NCBI GenBank assembly: GCA_963920525.1
Contig: OY986439.1
Coordinates: 32,371,819 to 32,435,818, forward strand
DNA from: Dichetophora obliterata
Lineage: Eukaryota; Arthropoda; Insecta; Diptera; Sciomyzidae
Direction: 5' to 3'
DNA: 64,000 bases
Part shown: piece by piece, positions 12,666 through 23,930 of the stretch
How positions within the stretch are numbered: the first letter of the stretch is position 1
Layout: each line of letters starts with the position of its first letter
Translations under genes and position numbers: made by a program
Notes under the pieces: generated by a model
Told to the model about the DNA's origin: nothing
The model's input: the letters and a program-made list of their open reading frames with translations, nothing else
The model's database searches: none

Positions 12666-14181
12666 TAAAAAAATTTTATAGAAAAGAACAGTAAATAGTA
12701 ATGTCTACGGTGAATTTTAAAACAAGAAGTAAAGCGTTTACAGGCTAATGATCAAATTTGAAAACCATGAAACTCAATTGGTGACCTATGATATCACACT
12801 CAAGAGTAATATAAATGCGTAAACTAATGAGAACTACGTGACTTGCTTTCTAATAAGAGACAATTTATTAGTTCTCTCTAAAAGTAGATATAAAAAATAT
12901 CCGAAAAAAAATTAAAGCAATTCACAGGGATCAAAGAAATCTAAAATTGTATAAAGGAACAAAAAGAACGCTATTTGTTGAAACTTAACAATAATCAGGT
13001 GTGCACACAATAGGCGCAATTTCCGTTCATCATAAAATATTTAAATATATATATTTTAAAATTACTTAATACAATGTTGAAATATCAATCACACTGATCA
13101 ATATCGAGTACCTGCTATTTAATGGTGTATTCTTTAAATAGTTAAGAAAATAAATATATAAATATTTCCTGTTAGGTAAAGTGGAAGTGGGAATTCTTTA
13201 AAAGCAGGTAGTTGGAAACTTTGCAGCTGTGTTTGTGAAGTTTTTACAACTTTCTAGGCCCCTAACGGCATGACATGCATACATTTAAAACGCTGATTAG
13301 TAGCATCGTCGTGTCTCTTCTGCTGTCTTGGGTCTTTCCAATTTCTATTTTATTACCTTTCTAAAGACATAAAAATGTTTAGCAGCTATACGTTTTTGTT
13401 ACATTTTCTTTCATATTGTCTTTTCAAGTGTTGTGTTGTTGGTGGCTTGGTAACAAAAATATTGGCCATACCTATGCATATATACAAATAGTATTATGAA
13501 AGTATAGTAGATGATAATAAAATGTAAATTTATTAATAAAGAAATAATTAGTAGAGTACAGAATAGGCGCTAGGAAAACGGTGCCGACGATCCGAACGAG
13601 ATCAGCAGAGTTCGATAACATTTAAATCGACCCTAACCGATAAAGAATAAAGCGAAACAAATGATTTGCATCATCATCATAAAGTTTCTGTGAGATTAAA
13701 TCGTCAAGTGGTTGGAATTTATATAGAAAAAAAAACAAAAAAAAATTAAATATTTATGCAAATCTTGTAAACTTTTTGATTCAAAGTACTCAAATTTATG
13801 CGCTACACACTTGTTTCTTCACATTTTTTCCAAAGCTACTTTTAACTCAATAGCTTTATTGAAACTTTAACTCATGCGCAGCCAGTTTTTATAATTTTTT
13901 TTTTTTATCTTCGAATTGGTTTTCCTCTCAAGCTTTTGTTATGATCATTGTTTTTGCTGTGGTTTTTATTGTTGTTGTTTTTATTGTGTCTATTTGCTGC
14001 TATTGATCTTGACTTGGCAGTGAAAACGGCGCGCTTGACAACAACGTAGCTTAGCGCTTGTAGTTAAAGAAAATTCTGTAACTTGGCACAACGAATGCTT
14101 AAGTAAGGGAGAGTGTAATAAAAACTAGTTTAGAGCACGGTTTTTCTTTTGTTCTCGAAGCACTATTTGTAGTTGACAATA
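12666..14181. other. intronic DNA, no gene seen
   Basis: AT-rich, with short GTT/TTG runs near 13920-14000. No exon, RNA gene or clear repeat boundary is supported. Confidence 0.4.
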
Positions 14182-14280
14182 AGGCTACAAACAGAGTGAA
14201 TGTCGAAGCGGACAGGCAGACATGAGCAGGCAAACGGTGTGAACAAGAAACTGTCCGCCTACCTATCCGCTTCGGCCATC
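14182..14280. mobile_element. partial copy of AGGTTGC-type foldback MITE
   Basis: Begins after TA (14180-14181) with AGGCTACAAACAGAGTGAA and carries the inverted core CGAAGCGGACAGGCAGAC ... TCCGCTTCGGC. The same core occurs in the element at 29550-29726. The right terminus is not seen, so the copy appears truncated. Confidence 0.65.
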
Positions 14281-14679
14281 ACAGACTTGAATGTGAAGAG
14301 AAGAGGTGTCACGCTTTGCACAATGAGTGCCAAAATTGAGGGAACTTTTTTCCAATCTAAATACATCTACAAAAGAGCAATTTACATGTGATGTGTATTT
14401 GAGATTGCAAATTTATGCAATTGTAAAAATTTCCTTTTAATTGTAAACGGTCTTTTTATGTTTACTTTGCATCTCTTGGTGCAAAACCTTAAATTTACAG
14501 CTGATTGATGACAAGCAAAATTATTGTCTACTGTAAATTTTGCTTAAATCAAATTTATGACGAAACAATCTTTAAGGCACCACTGTCAATTTGCAATTTA
14601 ATATTGCATATGTATAGTAAATATAAACTATAGGTTTTAGTGTTGCATATTTGCAAAAGCGCAGTAAATGCATCCCTGT

Positions 14680-14935
14680 ATATCTGTGACCACAAGGAAT
14701 AACGACTAAACTCAAAGTATCGTAAAAAACGATATTTTAATTGCACGAACTACGACCCATTTTTTTTAAAACATATGAACCGTTACAAACAAAATATGTG
14801 CAGACATAAGTGATGATCAATTCTGGGCAAAAAGTGGATATCTGCATACTTCCAAAAATAGGCAATTAAGTGAATTCCATATCGCTTTTTTACGATCTTT
14901 TGAGTTTAGTCATTATTCCTTGTGACCACAGATAT
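14680..14935. repeat. foldback with ~56-bp arms
   Basis: Arms 14680-14735 and 14879-14935 are complementary with few mismatches (ATATCTGTG...AACTCAAA and its complement), separated by about 143 bp. The pairing may extend outward through TTGCATATTTGCAAAA-like words. No target duplication identified. Confidence 0.75.
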
Positions 14936-15514
14936 TTGAAAGTACAGAGTAAAAATATACTCTACTATTTTGCAAATGCTATGATGCAAGACTATCTGTC
15001 TAAATCAGCGATGCCTAAAGAAATTTTTTGAAAAGTGCAACAACACTTCAAGTTGGATACGTGAAATAAAAGGTTAATTCACGAACTTTTTGCAACGTTG
15101 CAAATGCGTTGATTTTTGCAAGGGTTGATTTTTGTGAGCACATCTTTAATATTATAATGTTGCAAATGCTCTACACAGCAGGATTTTTTTTTTTGTTTCA
15201 AATTTCCTAAGTTCATTTTTTTGTGGTATTTTTGCTTATAATAAACACCCTCCCACAACTTCTTTTATTTCTTATAAACTACTTCACCGCGAACGTTTTT
15301 TTAATCAATCTCTTTACGACAATTCATGTCAAACGAAAGAAAAAAAATATTTTGTTTTGGAGCGCCGCTCTGCATTTAAATGTAACTCACTGAAAGCTCA
15401 TTTTTTTTTTTTTGTTGTGCACTGCTATCTGAGCATAAAAAGGACAAAGAAGAGTGCAACATGGAGTTTATCGAAACTTTCGCAACACAAAGCGTGAAAA
15501 GAAAAGATTAAGCA

Positions 15515-15740
15515 ATGCGTGGCAGCTAGTATGATTACTAAAAAAAACTTAACACTTTAGTTAAATAAACTTTATCACTAAAATTTCGAAAGAAAAGTAC
15601 TCCTAAAAGATGCTGTAGCATAAATATGATATTCTAAAATGTTTTTCATAAAAATTGGCCTAGTACTTCTGGAGTAAAAGAACATAAAATTGGCACTTAA
15701 ATTTTATTTTTTAACTTAATAATAATTAATAAACACTTAA
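15515..15740. repeat. dispersed repeat copy 2 (uninterrupted)
   Basis: Same-orientation relative of 11705-11756 plus 12512-12665. It reads straight through the position where the pogo-like element sits in copy 1, supporting both the repeat family and the insertion boundary. Confidence 0.7.
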
Positions 15741-16169
15741 ATTAAAAGAATTGCTCAATCAGCAGTATTCAAAAAGTATCGTTGGCGGTGAGCACATTCA
15801 TTCACGATAGCATCATGCAATATTATTGGATTTGCATATGCAACAGCCTTTTGCTATAGCAAATGCATGAATGTTGCAAATGCATATCAATGCTTTTTGT
15901 TTTTGTAAGAGCAGCTAATTTGCATTTTCAACGATGATGCATCAAGATCGTGAATTGCCCTATAAATAAAACAAAGTTAGAGGATTTTTTTTTTAAACGA
16001 TTTTGGCACACCTTTTTTGATAAAAAGGGTTTGCTTTTAGCATTTTACTTCTTATTTTCACAGAACGCACACCTACAAATAATTTGGAATACAAAACTAA
16101 AATTATGTCCACGTTTTAAAAATAGATGTCTACGTTTTAAAATTTCTTACATTTCGTCCCTTGAAAAAG

Positions 16170-16390
16170 TAAATGTCGTATGTGAAAATTTGCGCTTTGG
16201 AGATTTTTTTAGAAAAAAGGGCTATAAATTCTAAAAAAATAGCAGTTAGTAAACAAAAATTTCGTAATCTATTGTGAAATGTGTCTGCAAATAGGCCTGA
16301 AATTCTGAAGAATATTGCACCACTAGATTTTGAATTATAGCCCCTTTTTCTCAATAATCTCAAAAGTGGAAATTTTCATATACGACATTA
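16170..16390. repeat. foldback with ~60-bp arms
   Basis: Left arm 16170-16231 (AAATGTCGTATGTGAAAATT...GGGCTATAAATTC) pairs with right arm 16331-16390. Just upstream, a 22-bp unit with GTC.ACGTTTTAAAA is duplicated (16105-16145). Short frames on both strands here are shadows of the inverted repeat. Confidence 0.75.
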
Positions 16391-16929
16391 ATTTTTTCAT
16401 GCGACAATTTTTTTAAATCTTCTCCAATATGGTTTAAAGATTATTTTAACGAACATCAAATAAAAATGCGTCTTATTACTGAAGTTTCAACAAAATGTGT
16501 TTCAAAAATACCGAAAAAACACCTTTTGGGGAGCATAATAAATTATAATATAATTTTATAATTTTTTGTATGCCAAAATATCTGTATGAATTATATATAC
16601 GCATTTATCTTTTTGGATATGCGTTTTGTAAAAACTAAAAAGTTTCAAGCAAAAACAGGATTTTACACTAGAGCAAAAAATTGCCTTCTGGAAAATCATG
16701 ACTCGGCTTCGTGGAATTTCGTTCTTTCGATTCGAACAAAAAATATGTAAAAATCGTTTTAAAAAATTCTTCAAATTCTTAAGACCTCGGTCGTTTAAAA
16801 AAAAAAATTTAATTGAATATAAAAGCAATGAAGCCATTATTGCCAATTGAGCCATTATTGCCAATTGAGCCATTAGCTGGGCACTATAGCTTTAGTGCAA
16901 AAAATGCAACTTTTTTGAGAAAATCACAT

Positions 16930-17072
16930 TTCAAAGCCTATTTGTGATAAGAACCCACAAAATTAGGAACAAAAAAGGAAAAACTTAGCTCAAACTCAGC
17001 TTCAAAGCATATTTGTGCTAAGAACCAACAAAATCAGGAATAAAAAAGGAAAAACTTAGCTCAAACTCAGCT
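16930..17072. repeat. tandem duplication, period 71 bp
   Basis: Units 16930-17000 and 17001-17072, starting TTCAAAGC and ending CTCAAACTCAGC, with a handful of differences. A smaller duplication of GAGCCATTATTGCCAATT lies immediately upstream (16841-16875). Confidence 0.8.
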
Positions 17073-17557
17073 TAAGCTGCAACTCCTTGCAAACCACATG
17101 CCTTACAACACACAAAAGATAGTTGAAACAATATTTTGTTCACAATTTTTTAAATTAATTCAATTGAGTCAACTTTTTGCACACTATTTTTCACAGCAAA
17201 GAAATGCAAACTTCTTGAGGTGCCAAATTGTTAAGCTAAATTGTGTGAAAAGTTTGCATCACAAAATTCAGCAAATTAGCACAGAAAAAATATTTGCAAA
17301 AACAAATACCTCCGAAGCCTCATACAAAAAAAAAAGATTGGGCAGCAGCATAAACAACATTGCATTAAAGGATTCTCACAAACAAAACCAATTGAGCCAC
17401 TAACTGGACACTGCTGCTTTTGAGCAAAATTTCGCATTTAAAAACGTAAAACTTTTAAATGTGTTCAATAGTTCATAAAATTCTCAGAAAAAAGCTACTT
17501 GCCCAAAAAATACAAATCAATTTCGTCATTTAAGATTTTGACTCAAATTTAGCTTTA

Positions 17558-17975
17558 ATGGTCCAGTTAGCCTCGCATGGCACAGCAGCGCATGCAACGC
17601 AGATAAGCAGCTAGCACACAGCTAAATAAATGGTGGTTATGCAAAGCATAGTCACATGGTCAAAATAAAACAATAAAAAAGAAGAATACAACGATTTTAT
17701 TTTAATAAATTAACCGCACTTGATCAAACAATTTTACAACTTCACATCTGTTTTGCCAAAACGTCAAATACATAGAAGAATACACAGATATTAAAATGAA
17801 ATAGATCTTCCATGTTTATCTATGTAGTCAGAGATGCATTTCTGTTTTTATCTGAGCATTGCCATGCGTTGCCATGTTGTGCATAATCAGATACACACAA
17901 ATCCTATTGAACAGATTTCGATGTGACGCTTGTTAAGCCATGCACTGCTATGCCATGCGAGGCTAACTGGACCAT
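17558..17975. mobile_element. foldback element with ~40-bp inverted ends
   Basis: ATGGTCCAGTTAGCCTCGC opens the left arm (17558-17597) and its complement closes the right arm (17936-17975); the match includes GGCA.AGCAG.GCATG. The 418-bp body has no frame. No clear target duplication is visible, so the class is undetermined. Confidence 0.7.
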
Positions 17976-18557
17976 AACGCCAACACTGCGCGGCCATCTT
18001 TACACTTGTCAACCCACCCATGAGTAAAGCATTGAAACATTGCTGCTCGGAATGCTTATTATTGCAAATAATCAGCGTCACTACTGAGTGCATAGCGGCA
18101 ACATGAGTGGGTTTGTTGAATGACTGACTGGATGGATGATAGAACAACAGCAACGCTTTCATCATGACAGTTATTTAATATAAATATATATATATATGCA
18201 TGTACGAGTATAGCAAGAATCAGCAAATAGCCATAAAAATAACAAACACGACAAGAATTCCAAAGTGATGATGACACAAGAATAAAAACCAGCAACGCGA
18301 ACAAGCAGTCGTGAGTCAGTCGCCTTCTTTTGTATGCATGGCGCGCTGCTGTTGATGATGATGACGCCGCTAGCAACGGATGCGTGGGTTGGTGCGAAAT
18401 TGCATCAACGCCTACAAATATGCAATACAGTTTAGTGTTTATCTATTTGATTGCACACATACCATGATGAAGAGCTTGACAAGCTTTATTCGAATGAAGA
18501 CAAAATAAATAAACTAAAACTCGTTCAATCTCATAGATACGCTAGATATCTTTTAAG

Positions 18558-19173
18558 CAGGGACCGTACCAGTTATGGTTTTTATCAAAAAAGTCAGATA
18601 TTAACAGTTATTATTAAACTTTTATTTTTTCCGACAAAAATACTAGTTATTTAATGCCTTTTATTTTTTCGGGCAAAAATAACTGTTACTTTTGACTTTT
18701 ATTTTTTTGGTCAAAAATAACAGTTATTTTGTGCCTTTTATTTTTTCGGTCAGAAATATCAGGCAATTTGAATTTTTTTAAAGGTCATTTGAACGGCAAA
18801 AAAGTTTTATGCAATTTTTATCGTCTCATAACGCGCACATTTTGAGCTATAAAACTTTTTAGTTTTTAAAGTTTTTTATTCGTCCTTTAAAAAAATACAA
18901 ATTGCCTGATATTTTTGACCGAAAACTGTTATTTTTTACCTAAAAAATAAAAGTCAAAAGTAACAGTTATTTTTGCCCGAAAAAATAAAAGGCAAAAAAT
19001 AACAGTTAATTTTAATTTTTATAGTAACAGCCAAACATTTAAAAGGCATTTAATATTCGCAAAGCTGCTGCCATTACGATAATAATGGTATATTTAAAAA
19101 AGTCCTCCGGCCACTTTTTCGTTATGCCTTTTTCATCTGAAAATTGTAAAATAACAGTTATTTTCGGTCCCTG
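18558..19173. mobile_element. hAT-type MITE with perfect 8-bp target duplication
   Basis: Ends CAGGGACCG (18558-18566) and CGGTCCCTG (19165-19173) are perfect inverted repeats, flanked by the 8-bp duplication CTTTTAAG at 18550-18557 and 19174-19181. CAGGG-type ends and an 8-bp duplication are hallmarks of hAT elements. The 616-bp body is itself a long foldback made of repeats of AAAATAACAGTTA and CTTTTATTTTTT on one side and their complements on the other. No transposase. A same-orientation, right-truncated copy lies at 50996-51479. Confidence 0.9.
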
Positions 19174-19181
19174 CTTTTAAG

Positions 19182-20654
19182 CCAAAAGTCTTTGCAGAGT
19201 CGAATCAAATCAAATAATTTTTAATCTAATTTCAATGTTTCTTTAACTTCAAAAGCGTAGATTTAATTATAATAAAAAATGTTTGGCTGGGAAAATCGAA
19301 AGCTTTTCATATACATATGTGATTAAAAAATATCAGGAAATAAAGAATAATTTTAGCCAGTCCAGGCGAGGTGACGCCTCGAAAAAAGTCTGCTCAATTT
19401 AAATTCACCGCCTCTTCACGACAAACTCGAACAGCAGCAGCAATTAGTTTTGCATTTTTCTCACATGCAACTTATGCCATATTTTCTCACTTTTTTTCTG
19501 TCGCATGCTATTTAAATACATGATGCATTTTTTAGTTGCATTTGAAGATAGAAAACAAAAAAAACTTGAAATTCCAACAAATGCAATTTTGATATCTTTT
19601 TTGTAAATGCACAACCGTACAGAAACACACACACGCGCGCACTCACAGTAAATACCGACAATTGTTGCTGCTGCGTGCAATATTGTTGACACATGTGCGA
19701 TTCGCGACTTATATTTGTCTGCAACAAAATTTTTATTTTTTTTTTCAATTAAATTTGCATATAAAAATGTAAACACATGTTGATGCTTCGTTGTTTGTGT
19801 TGTTGTTTTTGCTGTTATTAAATGAGACGCCGGATAAACATGTTGCTGCTGGCTGCCAACAACGAAACAATTCTTTATTTTTTTTTTTTTTAGTTGCTGT
19901 GTATTTTGTAAACAAAGCCAAGTAGTAGTAGCGACAGAAAAAAAGCTGAGAAAAAATTGCGCGCGCAATTTTTAAAATTTCAGCGCATATCATATTTTTA
20001 TGAATGCATACAGAGACAGGAAATGTGGTGTCTAGAGTGCATATGTGTATATGTGTGCTTAACCACTTCAGAAGCGTAAAAAGCAGCGGAAATAAACACA
20101 AGTTGTCAAAGGCAAAATAAATGGTTTCAAAGAAAAAAGTATTGGACAGGAATTGCAAAGAAGGCAAGAACGGATTGCAACGGATATAAAATTTTTAATT
20201 TTGCTTGAGTGCAAAACAAACATAAAGCTTTTTTGTTCAAATTGAAAATTTTGTGGTGCAAAAAGCTAACTGAACCAAGATCTTTTAAGAAATTTTACCG
20301 CAAGCCGGTTCAGCTTTAAATATATAAAAGCTCCATGAACTTGAAAAGCTCTCAAAAAATCAAAAAAACTAATCCGATAATGCTTTCTAAAAGCTTCTTG
20401 TTGCACACAAAATTCAAAGCTTGCAAAGCACACAAAGCTTGCACAGTAAAACTAAGAGCGAAGTTCACATCTTACACAATGAATTTTTAAAGCTATGAGG
20501 AAAAAGCTCTTTGCCAGCAAACAGCAGAGAGTGACTCTTTGTTTTAACGCATTGCCTCCGCGAGAGCTTTTTAAAAACGTCAACTTTTTAAAGCATTGTT
20601 TATAAATATTTTTAGGGAAATCTAACTTTTTGCCCGCGAGCGACAGAGTGTCAC
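19182..20654. other. intronic DNA, no gene seen; AAGCTT words at the right
   Basis: Open frames on the minus strand across 19444-20167 are low-complexity and overlap each other without family resemblance. From about 20180 to 20640 the word AAAGCTTT/AAAAGCTT recurs. Confidence 0.4.
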
Positions 20655-20930
20655 ACAATATTTTTTTAATTTTCTTTTTAGTTTTTTTTAAATTTTTTTA
20701 TAATTTTTTAATTTTTTTAAAATTTTTTTTTTAATTCTTTTTTTAATTTTGGTTTAATTTTTTTTAATTTCTATAATTTTGTTTTAATTGTTTTTATTAA
20801 TTTTTTTTAATTTTTTTTTAATTTCTTTCAATGTTGCTTTTAATTTTTTTTTAATTTTTTTTTAATTTTTTTTTAATTTTTTTTTAATTTCTTTTAATTT
20901 TTTTTAATTTTCTTTTTAATTTCTTTTTTT
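20655..20930. repeat. T-rich simple repeat (TTTTTTTAAT)n
   Basis: Nearly pure runs of T interrupted by AA about every 8-12 bases, over about 275 bp. Confidence 0.9.
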
Positions 20931-21135
20931 GTGTCTTTTAAATAACACTTTCAAAAGCTTTACTTTTTTAAACTTTACGTTGATAAAAGTTTTTCAACAA
21001 AAATACCGTAATTTTTTAGTGCAGTTTGCGAGTATTTGCTTATTACCCGACTACGTCGAAGCAAAAGAAGCGGTATATGTGTTTTACCGGTATGGTTGTA
21101 TGTATATATGTTCATCTGTTCCACCCTCACTTCTA

Positions 21136-21412
21136 AACTACTTATCATAACTTGACAAGTGAGGTATCGCTGGAAGCGTTTTGATCGTCTGCTGGTTATA
21201 GACTATGTGACGTCACATTAAATTGAATATGGCGCACTCTAGAGAACAGAATATACCCCAGGATGGGAAAATATTTAACTACTTATCATAGCTTGACAAA
21301 TGAGGTATCGCTGGAAGCGTTTTTTTTTTATCGTCTGCTGGTTATAGACAATGTGAAGTCACATTAAATTTAATATGGCGCCCTCTATAACAGAATATAC
21401 CTAGGATATATT
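21136..21412. repeat. tandem duplication, period ~141 bp
   Basis: Two units begin AACTACTTATCATA at about 21136 and 21277 and share GAGGTATCGCTGGAAGCGTTT, CGTCTGCTGGTTATAGAC and AGAATATACC. They differ by a handful of substitutions and small indels. The preceding DNA down to 20931 shows nothing else. Confidence 0.85.
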
Positions 21413-22899
21413 CTCAATATAAAGGATTGGAAAATTCTCAAGTATGCCAAACATCTTATATTTTTGTTCTATATCGACATATCTTTGCCAGTTCTTTAAA
21501 TAAACTCCGGGGCGAAAGGGTCAAGGCATTATTGAAAGTTATTTTTTAGATAACAAAAATCTCTTTTAAAGAATTTTAAATATGAGGCTATTGAAAATTA
21601 TTCAATTGTTATTCAACTGATACAATTTTAAAATACAAAAATTCCGTCAAGGCTTCGAAGGTAAATTCGCATATTCTCATGTCATTCTTATTTGGTTTTC
21701 TTGCGTTAAGTTAACATACGAAAAATTATTCAAACAGTCTGCTGCTGGAAGTTTCCCACGCCACAACAACAACACGTAAGCCACATAAAATGGCGCGCAA
21801 AATATATTTTCTGACATTTGACTGCAAGTGTTAAGTGAAGAATTTAAAAGATGAGTCGTCTTTGTCTTCATTCGCTGATGCTGTAGCGGATGCTTTTAGT
21901 TCTGGTTACTTAGCATCCGATCAGCAACAGCAACGTAATGACTAATTCTCCCACAACGTCAACAATCAGTGATCAAAGGTTACACAAAATACAAAGGAGA
22001 ATGTGTGAGACACGAGAGTGACGACTGTGGTTGAGGCACAGCAAGTACTAGAGAAAAATAAAAATTAATGAATGAAATGCATGAATGAAGCCAGAAGGCT
22101 TCAAAAAAACAGTACTTTGAGACGCATAGCAGCAATAAGGGGAGTGGATAAAAATTAAAGTTTACTGGAATTATTTTTTTTTTGCACTTTTTTTTTTTGT
22201 TAAAGCTAATAATGACTATAAAACCACAACAGCTAGAGAGCAAAGCCAAAAACCGCTGAATGAATGAGCAGCTGGATGGATGGGTGTATGGATGGATGGA
22301 TGGATAGATGGATGCAATGTCTTGCCTTGGGTGGCTGACTTGAAGTCAGTCAAGCATAACAACAAATGCAAGCAGCAGACGAGGGTTAAACAGATACCAG
22401 TTAAGGAAAAACAAGTTGTTATCTGGTTGCATTTAAAGCAAACGAGACGAGACGAGCCAGCAGGCGGGCAGTCGGGCGGTCGGTGCTAGGCGGCGTGTAG
22501 ACGTTAAAGCAACTAGAGTCTACTAGCTAGCTGACTCTCACTTTTTCCGCACCAGATTTGATTTGGTAGTTTTTTTTTTTTGCTTAGACTTCGATTTGCG
22601 CAGACGCGACGACACGGATTGCCTTACCAGCAGAAAGAACCACAGCCAGCCAGCTCGAATTGCAGCTAACGACACCTAGAGTAGAACGTGTTAATGTTCT
22701 TGCCACGCAGCAATTCGTTCGGCAACAGTAGCTTGCATGGCATGCTGGCGGATGTTGTTGTTGTTGCTGCTTCAAATTTTAACTATCAGTGCAATAGAAG
22801 GAGCCGCGGAAATATGCTTAACGTCCGTCCAAGACCAACAATTAGAAGTTCAATGTACAAGTGAAAATTAAAAAACAACAAATGAAAATGCTGAAATGC
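21413..22899. other. intronic DNA; (GGAT)n microsatellite at 22273-22314
   Basis: No gene is supported. An imperfect GGAT tetranucleotide run occupies 22273-22314. The stretch 22436-22800 is relatively GC-rich for the window, but no promoter or exon can be assigned. Confidence 0.5.
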
Positions 22900-23930
22900 T
22901 GAAAACTAGAAGCAGCAAAAGCTTTCAAGAGAAAAAATTTTTGTAAAGCTTAAAGTCAATTTTATTACTTTATAAAGCATTTATAAGACTTAAAAATGTA
23001 GAAAGCTTTCTTAAATGTTAAAATTATCAAGAAAGCTTACAAGACCATTTCATTGTAGTTTTAAAATATTTATTAAATCTAAAAAAAATCGAAAAAACTT
23101 CAAAAAAGCTTCAAGTTATCGAAAACAATGCTTTTAACAAATAAAAAAATTTTAAGGAAAAAATATTCATAAAAACTTAGACATTCAAAAAGCTTTCAAA
23201 GGAAAGTTTTGCTTGCTAGGCTTAAAACTATTAATATGCTTTTATGAAATTTATGGGATTGTTAAAAATGCAAAAAGCTTTTTGAGTGTTCAAGTTTTCA
23301 ATAAAATTTCTAAGAATTTATTTACATAATTTTATAATCTTTAATGTCAAGCCGACTAAATATATTATCAAGCCAAAAAGCGCTCGAACATGGGTCGTAC
23401 AAGAGTCGAACATGGCCTAAAAATAATCCAAAAAGCCTAGTGGTCGAAAGTTGGTTCGAACAACGTCCGTACAAAAATAACTACATAATGTTTTGATGAG
23501 TGGAGTGTGAGTTTATGTATCTTAATTTTATGTATCCTTATTTAATATTGCTTTATGTATTTTCGACCGCAACACACAGAGCCCGCTGTAAAACGACCCT
23601 TGAACTGCCAGGAAAAAAAATATATAAAATGAGACCTTGTTCGGCCACTGTTTGGCCTTAGATAAAAAGTTTTTATTTTTACTCAGGAAAGAATGTGACC
23701 GTGACTTTTTAGCCGAACGCCTTTGAATCGAAAATTTAAATTGAAGCTTTTAAAATATTTCGTACATTAAGCTTTAAAATTTAAGCTTTTAACTTCTAAG
23801 TCGAGAACATTAAGTTTTCGCAAAAGATCAAAGTTTTCAACATTTAAGAGTTTAAAAGTTTTCAAAAGTTCAATAAAATTTTTAGCTTTTGAAATAAGCT
23901 GTTTGTATTCTTAACAGAATATTCTTTAGA
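22900..23930. repeat. AAAGCTTT-word patch (moderate density)
   Basis: Words such as AAAAAGCTTTC and AAGCTTTTAAAA recur at 22910-23330 and 23740-23930, with a less repetitive insert (23350-23720) between. Same word as the denser patches at 27.1-29.3 and 43.4-45.7 kb. Confidence 0.5.

Noticed and set aside
19444..20167. Overlapping minus-strand frames of 174 and 140 residues
   Set aside because: Low-complexity composition, mutual overlap in different frames, no domain, no splice context.
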